DNA of 64,000 nt from Chryseobacterium fluminis (GCF_026314945.1 NZ_CP111121.1:3410001-3474000), one strand, 5' to 3'; shown: positions 1 to 8,826, numbered from the stretch's first letter. Notes: a model not told the origin generated them from the letters alone. Made by a program: numbers and translations.

Positions 1-1
1 T

Positions 2-745
2 TACGATATGGTGACTTCGGATGCGAGAAAACGTCTGGAAGCTATCGAGCAGTTTTCAGATCTGGGCAGTGGCTTTCAGATTGCCATGAAAGATCTTGAA
101 ATTCGTGGCGCGGGCGATTTGCTGGGAGCAGAGCAGAGTGGCTTTATCAATGAGATGGGATTTGAAACTTATCAGAAATTAATGCAGGAAGCACTGGAAG
201 AATTAAAAGATGACCAGGAGTTTGAAAATTTATTTGAAAATGAGGAAGAGCGGAACAAGCTTTTCAAATCCGTAAAAGAGGTTAATATTGATACGGATCT
301 TGAGCTCATGCTTCCGGATTCTTATATCTCCAATACGGAAGAAAGACTGTTGCTGTATCAGAAGCTTGCTGAGATTGATAATGAACAGGATCTGGAAAAA
401 TTTGAGTCGGAATTGATCGACCGCTTCGGGAATTTACCCAATGAAGCCATTAATTTATTAAAAAGTGTTTCCTTAAAATGGCTGGCTGCGGAGATCGGTT
501 TTGAAAAGATCGTCATGAAAAACGGAGTATTTCTCGGATACTTCCCAAGTAACCCGCAGGACAAATTTTATCAGACAAATAAGTTTAAGCACATTATCAG
601 TTACTTAACCCAAAACCCTGCTGAAGCGCAGCTGAAGGAGAAAATAACCAAAGATGGAAATCACCTTATGATGAGAAAAGACAAGATAATAAATGTCGAT
701 GAGGTGAATTATCTTCTGAAATCGATCCTTAAAAATCATGTTTAA
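2..745 (+). CDS. mfd: Transcription-repair coupling factor Mfd, C-terminal fragment
   Basis: The reading frame is open from the first complete codon of the window, so the gene starts upstream and only about 247 C-terminal residues are present. The fragment begins in the end of the RecG-like translocase region, with 'LGSGFQIAMKDLEIRGAG' and 'LLGAEQSGFINEMGFETY' as typical Mfd sequence. It continues into the TRCF C-terminal domain (roughly the last 150 residues, including 'SNTEERLLLYQKLAEI'). Mfd is a cytoplasmic ATPase that removes RNA polymerase stalled at DNA lesions and recruits UvrA. The internal ATG at 8 is not a true start. Identity is secure; the motor domains lie outside the window. 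Confidence 0.95.
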   Translation, partial: YDMVTSDARKRLEAIEQFSDLGSGFQIAMKDLEIRGAGDLLGAEQSGFINEMGFETYQKLMQEALEELKDDQEFENLFENEEERNKLFKSVKEVNIDTDLELMLPDSYISNTEERLLLYQKLAEIDNEQDLEKFESELIDRFGNLPNEAINLLKSVSLKWLAAEIGFEKIVMKNGVFLGYFPSNPQDKFYQTNKFKHIISYLTQNPAEAQLKEKITKDGNHLMMRKDKIINVDEVNYLLKSILKNHV

Positions 746-856
746 TTCAACGCGGCAGGAAATAATTCCACTTTTTAAGTGATTTAATTTATGCTGTAAA
801 TTGCTTATTTCTATTGATTTATAACGGGGTTGTAGAATTTTTTGGGAAAATTTTTT

Positions 857-864
857 TACCTTTG
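857..864 (+). promoter_or_regulatory. Bacteroidetes -7 box (TACCTTTG) for the secreted-paralogue cluster
   Basis: The box matches TAnnTTTG exactly and lies only 11 bases before the ATG at 876. Transcription would start a few bases downstream, giving an almost leaderless mRNA. No further promoter of this kind was seen before 3379, so the three following genes are probably co-transcribed. Confidence 0.6.
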
Positions 865-875
865 CAGCCCCTTAT

Positions 876-1700
876 ATGAAAAAAACTATTAACTACTGCG
901 TAATCGGATTATGTTTTACAATCCAGTCGTACGCGCAGGTGGGAATTGGAACTAGTGCCCCCAATTCTACTCTCGACATCAACGGGCGTACCACCTTACG
1001 AAAAGAACTTAGAGTGAATGGAACCTCATCTCAGGCAGGAAGTGCCGGGCTGAATGGACAGGTTTTGGTTTCTCAGGGAGAAAACCTACCGCCGGTTTGG
1101 AAAACCGTAAATGTAACCTTCCTTGAAGAAGGACAGTACAAATTAATTAATTCATACCTTTCATCAGATCAGGCAGGTATTACGACACTTTCGAACGGAG
1201 TAGCCGGAGACGGGGTCTTCAAGAACAGTGTAAATGATGATATCACGGATACGAGTAAAGGCAAGTGGATGAAAATTGCAGGTCTGGAAGGTAATTTTAC
1301 CATTAAGAATGCAAAAAACAGACTCACCTATCAGCTGCAGACCGGAGTTGAAATGAAGTCATCATCCGCCACCAGTATGCAGAGTGTAAGTTTTGCCTGT
1401 GGTGTGTTCAGAAACGGTAAACTGGTCGCCGTGCGACCGGATAAAATCTCATCCAACAATAATACAGATAAAGCTGGGCTTCAGGATTATATCTTTACCT
1501 TGAATTATACAGAACAAAATGTAGGGATCGGTGCCCAGAAAATAGAAGTGGCATGCCGGAAAATAGAGACGACAAGTAATAATGCTCAGTTTACAGTCGG
1601 ACGAAATATCTCCAACACCAATACTGAATCTAACGCATTTACGCTGGAATCTGTTTTTAAAACAGATGTCATTGAATACGTAACCTACAAATCCAACTAA
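876..1700 (+). CDS. Secreted 'QVGIGT' protein of unknown function, paralogue 1
   Basis: This is a 274-residue protein with a signal peptide (MKK, hydrophobic stretch, cleavage probably after SYA, about residue 20). The mature part begins 'QVGIGTSAPNSTLDINGR', a beginning very common in flavobacterial secreted and adhesin-like proteins. Around residues 70-90 it has 'GQVLVSQGENLPPVWKTV', shared with the next gene. The remainder is Ser/Thr/Asn-rich and probably beta-structured, with 'FACGVFRNGKLVAVR' shared in form by all three neighbours. No catalytic motif or clear type IX secretion C-terminal domain is visible. It is the first of three tandem paralogues (4 bases to the next). Surface or outer-membrane exposure is inferred; the function is not recognised. 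Confidence 0.8.
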   Translation: MKKTINYCVIGLCFTIQSYAQVGIGTSAPNSTLDINGRTTLRKELRVNGTSSQAGSAGLNGQVLVSQGENLPPVWKTVNVTFLEEGQYKLINSYLSSDQAGITTLSNGVAGDGVFKNSVNDDITDTSKGKWMKIAGLEGNFTIKNAKNRLTYQLQTGVEMKSSSATSMQSVSFACGVFRNGKLVAVRPDKISSNNNTDKAGLQDYIFTLNYTEQNVGIGAQKIEVACRKIETTSNNAQFTVGRNISNTNTESNAFTLESVFKTDVIEYVTYKSN

Positions 1701-1704
1701 TTAA

Positions 1705-2518
1705 ATGAAAAAATTATATTCTATCCTGTTGGTAATAACAGGATTGTCTCTCTGCGCAGATCGGAATAAAAACTGATGCTCCGAAAGCAACGCTTGATGT
1801 AAACGGAGACACCAATTTCAGAGGTAAACTGGCTGTCATGAATGTTTCTGATAATAATAAATTATTTGAAGGAAGTAATGATCAGGTATTGGTGTCTCAG
1901 GGAGAAGGCCTGCCGCCGCTTTGGAAAACACTCAGAATTCCGGAATATGAAGCCAATAAGTTTTACCTGATTTTTAATAATTCATTTTCGGATAAAACAG
2001 GAGTGACGTTCAGCAGCACCGAAGAATCTACCAACGGAAGTTCTAGATCTACCTCCTTTACCAAGAACGTTGCTTACAGTACCCTGAACAGATTTAAGAA
2101 AATTGCAGCACTTTCACAGCCGATCACTATTTACAGTGCACAGAGCAAAACTTATTTTCAGTTTGAAACGGTGGTACAGGCTGCATTCCCTGTAAACGGG
2201 GACCCTGATATTTCGATTGATTATGCATGCGGGATATTTGTAGATGATAAACTGGTCAACCTGAGACAGAGAAATATTAAAGCCAGCAGCGCATCAAGTA
2301 CTTTCATTACCCATAATCAGATCGGTATTGCCGATAATCTCACTAAAGGCCAGCATACGGTAAGTGTGGCGTGTTCCAGATTAAAATCCTATAATACGAA
2401 TGTCAATCTGGGAATAGGGATCAATGTGGCGACTAACATCGACAGCTTCATTACCCAATCCTCTCTGAAAGTAGATGTATACGAAGTGCCTCAGGTATTT
2501 AACACAATTTTAAATTAA
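1705..2518 (+). pseudogene. Secreted 'QIGIKT' protein, paralogue 2, frameshifted in the signal peptide
   Basis: The ATG at 1705 opens a normal signal peptide (MKKLYSILLVITGLSL) but runs into a stop 24 codons later. The rest of the protein, from 'AQIGIKTDAPKATLDVNG' onward, lies in another frame and is open to 2518. Adding one CT to the run at 1747-1753 would join the two parts as 'GLSLSAQIGIKT', a perfect cleavage site followed by the family start, giving 271 residues. The body is clearly related to both neighbours ('VLVSQGEGLPPLWKT', 'YACGIFVDDKLVNLR'). Without the correction only an internal ATG at 1838 remains, which would give a protein with no signal peptide. The lesion could be a real mutation, a slippage switch or a sequence error. 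Confidence 0.75.
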
Positions 2519-2520
2519 TC

Positions 2521-3264
2521 ATGAAAAAAATATTATTCATCACGTCCCTATTATTTTCGTTTTTGTATGAAGCCCAAGTAGGTATCAATACACCGGCACC
2601 GGCTACCATGCTTGATATCAATGGTGACTTCAATGTGCGGGGACAGATAAGAACAGGCGGAACCGATACTTTTAAAGGAACAACGGGTGCTGCCGGAACT
2701 ATTTTTCATAACAATTCAGATCTGGCGGTCAATGACTGGAAAAGCATCAAAATTGCTGACGGACAGGGAAGCATGTCTATGTTTTTTATGAATACGGTTG
2801 CAGACCAGACCGGTGCTTCTTTCAGTGGTACGAATGGCTCTACGGACCCTTACACAGAAGGATCTTTAATCACCAGTACCTGGACTGTTCTTCCCGGAAC
2901 GGCAGATACATTTTCAGTGAACAGCACAACAAACAAAGTAGCTTTCACATTCCAGACCACCGCACAGAAAACAGGAAACGGAAGCGCCTCTTCGGGCTTT
3001 GCCTGCGGAATTTTTGTTGATGACCGTTTAAGAGCCGTAAGAACAGACGTATTATTGGGAACAGATGGTACCAATAAGATCTTTAACCTTAATGCAACAC
3101 TTACCAATCTTGCTGTTAAAAACAATTACACCGTAAAAGCAGCCTGTACGAAAAGAAATCTTAATTCAGGAACATTAGGCATTGGTACAGCGGTGAATAC
3201 CACCTATCTGAATGCCGGAATGTCCCAGTCTGTACTGACCACATCGGTATTGCAACCTTATTAA
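2521..3264 (+). CDS. Secreted 'QVGINT' protein of unknown function, paralogue 3
   Basis: This 247-residue protein begins just after the previous stop. Its signal peptide ends near 'FLYEA' and the mature protein starts 'QVGINTPAPATMLDING'. It shares 'FACGIFVDDRLRAVRTD' and the C-terminal layout with the two upstream paralogues. It lacks their 'VLVSQG' segment and has instead a Gly/Thr-rich stretch near residue 60. No enzyme motif is visible. It is the last gene before a good terminator at 3291, so the three paralogues form one transcription unit. The function is unknown; a surface or extracellular location is inferred from the signal peptide. Confidence 0.8.
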   Translation: MKKILFITSLLFSFLYEAQVGINTPAPATMLDINGDFNVRGQIRTGGTDTFKGTTGAAGTIFHNNSDLAVNDWKSIKIADGQGSMSMFFMNTVADQTGASFSGTNGSTDPYTEGSLITSTWTVLPGTADTFSVNSTTNKVAFTFQTTAQKTGNGSASSGFACGIFVDDRLRAVRTDVLLGTDGTNKIFNLNATLTNLAVKNNYTVKAACTKRNLNSGTLGIGTAVNTTYLNAGMSQSVLTTSVLQPY

Positions 3265-3290
3265 TTTATTGATTAATACCTTATAATTAA

Positions 3291-3322
3291 AATCTAAAAG
3301 CATCTGTTTTTAGATTTTTTTT
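3291..3322 (+). terminator. Rho-independent terminator after the secreted-paralogue cluster
   Basis: AATCTAAAA and TTTTAGATT form a 9-bp stem around an 8-base loop, followed by a T run. It separates the three paralogues from the lipoprotein gene at 3411. Confidence 0.75.
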
Positions 3323-3378
3323 GTGAAATAGATAGCGAAATATTTGTTTTTTTAATTCTTTCATAAGCTAAAATAAAT

Positions 3379-3386
3379 TATATTTG
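3379..3386 (+). promoter_or_regulatory. -7 box TATATTTG upstream of lipoprotein gene 3411
   Basis: This is an exact TAnnTTTG match 24 bases before the ATG, immediately downstream of a terminator, so the lipoprotein gene has its own promoter. Confidence 0.6.
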
Positions 3387-3410
3387 GCAACGTGAAAATT
3401 TGAGTTACTT

Positions 3411-4265
3411 ATGAAAAAAAACTATTTTTTTAAAGCTTTTGTCGCAGTGCTTCTTGGTCTTCTGGTTTCTTGTGACAATACGACCGATGATCCCATCAAC
3501 CAGAATAATACAGGAAATAATGGAGAACCGACTATCACAGGTCCCAGAGTACTGAATAAAGTAATGAGCGGAACGGCAACATCAGAGGAGTATATAACTG
3601 CTTCAGGTGCCATTTCTCAGGTGATTCTGAAAGACATGGTCACGGCCAATTCTACAACAGCCACGGTAACCTATACCGGTGATAAGGTTTCCAGGATAAA
3701 ATATATCGATAATCAGAATCCGCATGTGATCGATAATGAATATAATATCACGTATACAGGTGGAAGGATGACTGCTGTTACCCTTCAGCAGAATCTCGGT
3801 TCTGCCGTTAATCTCAGCGATTTTACCGTAAGTTATGATCCTGCAGGAACCCTGTACAGAATAGAGGAAAAGAAAAAAATGAACGGAAGTGCCACCTACA
3901 CGCACTACGCAGAATATAAATTCACTTTTTCTGCCAGTAACGTGGTAAGAATGGAGCATACGGCGATGCTGATGAAAAATAATAACCCTGATCCTACAAC
4001 GGCTTCTAAGACCAACTATGCTTACGACAATTATGATAATAAGATTAATCCTTATACAACACTGTCAAGAGAATATTTTATCGTTACCGGAATTTTATTC
4101 CCGGTTAATTTCAATATGATTTCTTCCAACAATGCCGGAAAGATTACAGTGCAGAACCCTGCAGGAGCTGTGGTATCATATCCTAAAACCTATTTGTATG
4201 ATTCTCAAAACTATCCGGTATCGGATCAGGGGCAATCTACAAAATATATTTATAAGGCATTATAA
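3411..4265 (+). CDS. Putative lipoprotein of unknown function, copy 1
   Basis: The 284-residue product has a lipoprotein signal peptide ending in LLVSC with Cys21 as lipidation site, then a Thr/Asn/Asp-rich linker ('DNTTDDPINQNNTGNNGE'). The body is predicted beta-rich, with 'VTYTGDKVSRIKYIDNQ' and a C-terminal 'STKYIYKAL'. The next gene has the same plan: lipobox, 'GPRxL' after the linker, 'YSGEKVSKI', 'YDNxIxxYTxL' and a terminal 'YIYK'. These are therefore divergent duplicates. No active-site motif is recognised. A tethered outer-membrane lipoprotein is the likely location. Its own -7 box suggests it is expressed separately from the upstream cluster. Confidence 0.8.
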   Translation: MKKNYFFKAFVAVLLGLLVSCDNTTDDPINQNNTGNNGEPTITGPRVLNKVMSGTATSEEYITASGAISQVILKDMVTANSTTATVTYTGDKVSRIKYIDNQNPHVIDNEYNITYTGGRMTAVTLQQNLGSAVNLSDFTVSYDPAGTLYRIEEKKKMNGSATYTHYAEYKFTFSASNVVRMEHTAMLMKNNNPDPTTASKTNYAYDNYDNKINPYTTLSREYFIVTGILFPVNFNMISSNNAGKITVQNPAGAVVSYPKTYLYDSQNYPVSDQGQSTKYIYKAL

Positions 4266-4331
4266 TCATATTTTTGATTATCGTTTTTTTTATAATATAA
4301 ATAATTATGTAATTTTTATGCAAAAAAAAAT

Positions 4332-4339
4332 TATATTTG
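4332..4339 (+). promoter_or_regulatory. -7 box TATATTTG upstream of lipoprotein gene 4365
   Basis: This exact TAnnTTTG match lies 25 bases before the ATG, the same arrangement as for the upstream lipoprotein gene. Confidence 0.6.
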
Positions 4340-4364
4340 TGGAAAAATAAATAATCCCTAAAGA

Positions 4365-5294
4365 ATGAAACGAATTTTTTATTTTATTTTAATCTTAGCT
4401 GGTGTATCTTCCGTGTACTCTTGTAAGGATATGCTGGATGAGAACGGAGATCCGCTTTCAGATCTTAACAACAATACAGGTCTTAACGGGCCGAGAGGAC
4501 TTTACAGGGAAATAACGGATAAAGACACCATCGCAGAGTATCATTATAACGGTTTGCTGATGACCAAAGTGCTTACAGACAGTGCTTCAGTAACAGATGT
4601 AATGTACAGTGGCGAAAAAGTAAGTAAAATTAATTTCAACGGTTTCCTGGATGTAGACGGTGACGGCAAACTGGATAAAGACAGCATCTCTTATACCCAG
4701 CTGTTTACCTATGGGAATACAGGAAGACTGGAGTCCATTTCAGAAACCCGCTCTTATTATAAAAGAGGTCCGGCTGTGCCACCGGCTACGCTGGGTCCGA
4801 AAGTTCTTTTTGCAAAAACCAAAAGTTTGTATAACCTGATGTATTCTGCGGCGACAGCCAAACTGGATTCTATTACGATGAAAACCGGTCCGGATATTTC
4901 CGGAAGTCCTTCCGGATTTACAGATTACTCACAGACAAAATATACCTATTTAGGGGATAATGTTTCTAAAGTAGTAAGACATTATGGCCCAATGGCCAAT
5001 GGGGTACCAGGGGCAGCAACGGAAAAATACAGCTACGAGTATACAAGCTATGATAATCAGATCAGCGCTTATACACTATTGCCGTTTGCCTATAAGATTT
5101 CAAATCTTTTATCTACGCAGGCCAATGATTTCAGAAGTCTGATTTTATCTCCGAACAGTCCCAAAAGGATAGCGGTTACGGATCTTACGCAGCCTATTCC
5201 TACCCCAACGATTTTCTCTACGGATTATAATTATGATCCTCAGACGTATGTAACCAAAGGGTTTGGAATCAACTATATCTATAAACCTTTTTAA
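4365..5294 (+). CDS. Putative lipoprotein of unknown function, copy 2
   Basis: The 309-residue product has a signal peptide ending SVYSC with Cys20 as lipidation site. It is a paralogue of the preceding gene ('YSGEKVSKINFNG', 'YDNQISAYTLLPFAYKI', terminal 'GINYIYKPF'). Residues 96-106 read DVDGDGKLDKD, a DxDxDGxxD loop of the kind that binds calcium in EF-hand and thrombospondin-type repeats; the first copy lacks it. No enzymatic motif is seen. The gene is followed by a terminator at 5318. Outer-membrane attachment is inferred; the function is unknown. Confidence 0.8.
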   Translation: MKRIFYFILILAGVSSVYSCKDMLDENGDPLSDLNNNTGLNGPRGLYREITDKDTIAEYHYNGLLMTKVLTDSASVTDVMYSGEKVSKINFNGFLDVDGDGKLDKDSISYTQLFTYGNTGRLESISETRSYYKRGPAVPPATLGPKVLFAKTKSLYNLMYSAATAKLDSITMKTGPDISGSPSGFTDYSQTKYTYLGDNVSKVVRHYGPMANGVPGAATEKYSYEYTSYDNQISAYTLLPFAYKISNLLSTQANDFRSLILSPNSPKRIAVTDLTQPIPTPTIFSTDYNYDPQTYVTKGFGINYIYKPF

Positions 5295-5317
5295 ACGTAT
5301 TTTTTAATCATAATAGC

Positions 5318-5348
5318 AAACTCAATCTTTCTTAAGGTTGAGTTTTTT
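5318..5348 (+). terminator. Rho-independent terminator after lipoprotein gene 4365
   Basis: AAACTCAA pairs with TTGAGTTT across a 12-base loop, followed by a T run. Confidence 0.7.
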
Positions 5349-5360
5349 ATTTTAATACCT

Positions 5361-5368
5361 TAATTTTG
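5361..5368 (+). promoter_or_regulatory. -7 box TAATTTTG upstream of pth
   Basis: This TAnnTTTG match lies 14 bases before the pth ATG and just after the preceding terminator, so the leader would be very short. Confidence 0.55.
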
Positions 5369-5382
5369 CAAAAAATTTCTCA

Positions 5383-5946
5383 ATGAAATATTTAATTGTC
5401 GGTCTGGGAAACAAAGGGCCTGAATACGAAAATACCCGTCATAATATAGGTTTTAAAGTTGCAGATAAGATTGCAGAACTGTTGGATGTTCCTTTTAATT
5501 CTACCAATTTTGGCTGGATGGCAGATGGAAAATATAAAGGAAGAAGAGTGCTGGTGCTAAAACCGGATACCTATATGAATCTTTCGGGCAATGCCGTTAA
5601 ATTTTGGATGCAGAAAGAAAATATCCCTTTGGAAAACGTCCTGATTGTTACTGATGATCTGGCTTTGCCTTTCGGAACACTGAGAATGAAAGGGAAAGGT
5701 TCGGATGCAGGGCATAACGGACTGAAAAATATTAATGAGGTTCTGCAGACTCAGAATTATGCACGACTGCGCTTCGGGATTTCTGCAGATTTTTCAGAAG
5801 GAAGACAGGTAGATTATGTACTTGGAACCTGGAATGAAGAAGAATCGAAAACACTTCAGGAAAGAATCGAAAAGTTTTCCAAAGCAAGTCTGTCCTTTGT
5901 TTTTGCAGGAATTAACAATACCATGTCCTCTTTTAACGGAAAGTAA
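5383..5946 (+). CDS. pth: Peptidyl-tRNA hydrolase
   Basis: The 187-residue length is normal for the family. It releases peptide from peptidyl-tRNA that drops off ribosomes, so recycling tRNA in the cytoplasm. Visible family features are the start '[20 protein letters not shown]' with Asn10 and the catalytic His20, the substrate-binding 'YMNLSG' near residue 66, '[10 protein letters not shown]' with the key Asp near 93, and '[10 protein letters not shown]' near 110-118. It is a single-gene unit between a promoter at 5361 and a strong hairpin at 5969. Identity is certain. Confidence 0.98.
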   Translation: MKYLIVGLGNKGPEYENTRHNIGFKVADKIAELLDVPFNSTNFGWMADGKYKGRRVLVLKPDTYMNLSGNAVKFWMQKENIPLENVLIVTDDLALPFGTLRMKGKGSDAGHNGLKNINEVLQTQNYARLRFGISADFSEGRQVDYVLGTWNEEESKTLQERIEKFSKASLSFVFAGINNTMSSFNGK

Positions 5947-5968
5947 AAGATATATAAAGAAAAAAATA

Positions 5969-5999
5969 AAAGACCATCGAAAACCGATGGTCTTTCTGT
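5969..5999 (+). terminator. Bidirectional terminator between pth and the carbonic anhydrase gene
   Basis: AAAGACCATCG and CGATGGTCTTT form an 11-bp perfect stem with a 5-base loop. A and T runs flank it on both sides, so it can serve pth and the convergent minus-strand gene. Confidence 0.85.
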
Positions 6000-6091
6000 T
6001 GTACTCTTAATAAAAATTAATTTCCAATCTATCTAACTATAACATTCTTCTGATAGTCCTTCTGCGAATCATTATAATGGATGATCTGATT

Positions 6092-6727
6092 TTATAACCA
6101 GGTTACCACTCCGGTTTCAACATCGTAATTGGCTCCAACGATTTTTATTTTATTCTCCTCTTCAAGCCTTCTCAGTGTTGAGCTTTGTTTGCGGATGTCT
6201 TCAATGGCGCTTTTTACGTTCTGCTGGTTTAGTCTTTCCAAAAGATCACTGTTACTGGAAGAACGCTCTTCCCCCTCTTCAATGACCTGATGGATGATAG
6301 GGTCAAAATGATTGATCAGATGATTCAGATTGTCCATTCCCATTCCCTCGATTTTAGCCGCATCCAGACCACCTTTCAGCGCGCCGCATTTGGTATGTCC
6401 TAAAACCACGACAAGTTTTGAGCCTGCAACATTACAGCCGAACTCCATGGATCCTAGAATATCCTGATTTACAAAATTTCCAGCAATTCTGATGCTGAAA
6501 ACATCTCCCAATCCCTGATCAAAGATCAACTCCGCAGAAGTACGGCTGTCGATACAGCTCAAGACCACTGCAAAGGGCCATTGTCCTTCGCGGGTAGCAT
6601 TTACCTGCTCCAGAAGGTCTCTGTTTGCTTTTAAGTTATTTACAAATCTCTGATTTCCTTCCTTTAAAAAATTAAGTGCTTTTTCAGGGGTAATCGTAGA
6701 TTGAGTTTCAGATGTGTGTGCTTTCAT
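6092..6727 (-). CDS. Beta-class carbonic anhydrase, 211 residues
   Basis: It interconverts CO2 and bicarbonate in the cytoplasm. The zinc and active-site residues are present: Cys58-x-Asp60-x-Arg62 in 'SCIDSRTSAELIFDQ', and His111 with Cys114 in 'LGHTKCGALKGG'. The sequence is of a different subtype from the second carbonic anhydrase at 8827 (Glu-rich insertion near residues 150-165; 'RIAGNFVNQ'). It lies 47 bases downstream of a SulP transporter on the same strand, which suggests joint expression and a role in supplying or using transported bicarbonate. No signal peptide is visible. Confidence 0.93.
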   Translation of the reverse strand: MKAHTSETQSTITPEKALNFLKEGNQRFVNNLKANRDLLEQVNATREGQWPFAVVLSCIDSRTSAELIFDQGLGDVFSIRIAGNFVNQDILGSMEFGCNVAGSKLVVVLGHTKCGALKGGLDAAKIEGMGMDNLNHLINHFDPIIHQVIEEGEERSSSNSDLLERLNQQNVKSAIEDIRKQSSTLRRLEEENKIKIVGANYDVETGVVTWL

Positions 6728-6774
6728 ATGTTTGTTTTATTCTTTTTAAAGTTAAAAAAATTATCGAATCAGAG

Positions 6775-8367
6775 CTACATTGCTCTTCTATGAGTGATTA
6801 CAATGTGAGAATCTTCGTCTCGTTCATAATCTTTGTATGATGTTTTGAAGCCTAGCAGTTCTACACTGATATCTTCTTCTTTAGCCCTGATGTTGGCAAA
6901 ATCCTGGATCATTTCCAGCACATCTGTAGCGATGTATGAAGTTCCCCGGGCATCAATGGTCACTGTAGAATTAGGCTTAATATTTTTTAATGTCTTTTTA
7001 ATTGCTGCTTTATTTAAAAATGAAACTTCCTCAGCCAGCTTAATAGTGATTCCGTCAGCATCATCCAGCTTCTCACGGCTTAAATAATATGCCCTTTTCA
7101 TATTTCCCTGGAGAATATAAAAAACAGATATTGCTAAACCGATTCCCACGCCTTTCAGCAAATCAGTCGCTACGACAGCGGCTACAGTTGCTACAAAAGG
7201 GATAAACTGAAATTTGCCCAAATGCCAGAAATGTTTAAATGTGGCCGGTTTTGCCAATTTATAACCTACCATGAGCAATACTGCGGCCAACGTGGCCAGG
7301 GGAATCAGATTTAAAATCATCGGAATAGAAAGAACGCAGATTAATAAAAGGAGTCCATGGATAATCGCTGAAAGCTTAGACGTTGCTCCTGCATTGGCAT
7401 TCGCAGAGCTTCTTACCACTACGGAGGTCATCGGAAGCCCACCGATAAACGAACTGATAAGATTCCCGATACCCTGAGCTTTCAATTCAAGATTGGTATC
7501 GGTAATTCTTCGCTGGGCATCCAACCGGTCTGATGCTTCGATACAAAGTAAGGTTTCAATAGAGGCTACAATAGCAATCGTCGCTCCTACGATCCAGACT
7601 TTAAGATTGGTGAATCCGGCAAAATCCGGCATTACAATCAGGTTGCTGAAGTCAGCGGCAGATTGGGGAACCGGCAGAACAACAAGATGCTGAGGGGTGA
7701 TGGCTAATGAGCTTCCCGTCATTTTGAAGAGTTCATTTAATACAATACCGGCTACTACAGCCACCAAAGCTCCCGGGAGCATTTTCATTCTTCTTAATGT
7801 CGGAATTTTATCCCACGCCAAGAGAATCCCGATAGAGACTAATGTAACAATAATTGCTCCCGGATGAACCGCTCCGAAAAGCTCTGTAAAATAACCGAAA
7901 TTCAGCCCGTTGTCAAAGATAGACTCATGACCTTCATAGTCTTTGTCAAAACCCAGTGCATGCGGGATCTGTTTTAAAATAATAATGATCCCTATCGCGG
8001 CAAGCATCCCTTCAATAACATTATTCGGAAAGTAGTTTGAGATACTTCCCGCTTTTACAAATCCCAATACCAGCTGAATGAGACCCGCGATAATGCCTGC
8101 ACAGAGAAAAAGCTCAAATGCTCCTAAATCTGTAATGGCCGTTAAGACAATGGCGGTTAATCCTGCTGCCGGACCCGATACCGAAATATTAGAATTACTG
8201 ATGGTTCCTACAACCAGCCCTCCTACGATCCCGGCGATAATTCCGGATAATGGCGGAGCTCCCGATGCCAATGCAATTCCTAAACATAAAGGAAGTGCGA
8301 CTAAAAATACGACGAGGCCTGAAGGGAAATTTTCCTTGATTCCTCCTATTAATGATGTGTTTTTCAT
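6775..8367 (-). CDS. SulP family anion transporter with STAS domain (probable bicarbonate/sulfate)
   Basis: The 530-residue membrane protein starts 'NFPSGLVVFLVALPLCLGIA' and contains the SulP segment 'SNISVSGPAAGLTAIVL'. About 10-14 membrane segments cover residues 20-420, and the C-terminal 100 residues look like a STAS domain ('NSTVTIDARGTSYIATDVLE'). SulP proteins carry sulfate, bicarbonate or other anions, usually coupled to sodium or protons. Two beta-carbonic anhydrases in the same cluster favour bicarbonate (BicA-like use), but that is inference; sulfate cannot be excluded. It is probably co-transcribed with the carbonic anhydrase gene downstream. Confidence 0.92.
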   Translation of the reverse strand: MKNTSLIGGIKENFPSGLVVFLVALPLCLGIALASGAPPLSGIIAGIVGGLVVGTISNSNISVSGPAAGLTAIVLTAITDLGAFELFLCAGIIAGLIQLVLGFVKAGSISNYFPNNVIEGMLAAIGIIIILKQIPHALGFDKDYEGHESIFDNGLNFGYFTELFGAVHPGAIIVTLVSIGILLAWDKIPTLRRMKMLPGALVAVVAGIVLNELFKMTGSSLAITPQHLVVLPVPQSAADFSNLIVMPDFAGFTNLKVWIVGATIAIVASIETLLCIEASDRLDAQRRITDTNLELKAQGIGNLISSFIGGLPMTSVVVRSSANANAGATSKLSAIIHGLLLLICVLSIPMILNLIPLATLAAVLLMVGYKLAKPATFKHFWHLGKFQFIPFVATVAAVVATDLLKGVGIGLAISVFYILQGNMKRAYYLSREKLDDADGITIKLAEEVSFLNKAAIKKTLKNIKPNSTVTIDARGTSYIATDVLEMIQDFANIRAKEEDISVELLGFKTSYKDYERDEDSHIVITHRRAM

Positions 8368-8506
8368 GATATGAAAATGCTGTGATTACAGATGACCAGC
8401 TGTGATTGACCATTTGTAAAAGATTGGAAATTTAATTTTTAAAGCACATGACGATTCGATATCAGATTGATATGAATACGATTAAAAAACTAATGATACT
8501 TAAAAA

Positions 8507-8806
8507 TCAGGCTTCCGGAGGCGGAGAAAATATCGTGAGTAGTGGCGACAGATGAAAGTCATCATCGATCAGTACGAAAGATTTACCCTGAAGATCGGGC
8601 TCGAAAAATTTTACGTAATCGAATACATCCAGGGTTTTTGGAAGTGTTTTTTCGTAAACGGTGAAAGAGGTAGAATGGGAGTGGGGTTCTTCTTCATTGA
8701 TGATCATATTGGTTCTTTGCAATTCCCAGCCTAAAACGGCAGCGATACTTGGCAAAGCTGTAAAGTTCAGGAAAAACGTTAAAACAATAATACTCCAGAA
8801 TTTCAT
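8507..8806 (-). CDS. Small secreted or membrane-anchored protein of unknown function
   Basis: The 99-residue product has an N-terminal hydrophobic segment ('FWSIIVLTFFLNFTALPSIA') that acts as signal peptide or anchor. It is followed by an acidic, His-containing stretch ('NEEEPHSHSTSFTVYEK') and a Pro-rich end ('LLTIFSPPPEA'). It lies between the second carbonic anhydrase gene (20 bases) and the SulP gene (139 bases) on the same strand, so a link to the carbon cluster is possible. No family is recognised. The His and acidic residues could bind metal, but there is no proof. Confidence 0.6.
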   Translation of the reverse strand: MKFWSIIVLTFFLNFTALPSIAAVLGWELQRTNMIINEEEPHSHSTSFTVYEKTLPKTLDVFDYVKFFEPDLQGKSFVLIDDDFHLSPLLTIFSPPPEA

Positions 8807-8826
8807 TTTACATTTTTTTTGAAAAA

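Noticed and set aside
750..800. Possible terminator after mfd (CACTT/AAGTG)
   Set aside because: A 5-bp AT-rich stem with no proper T run is too weak to call.
876..3264. Type IX secretion cargo
   Set aside because: No C-terminal sorting domain with the usual 'KxxxK'-ending beta pattern is visible in the three proteins.
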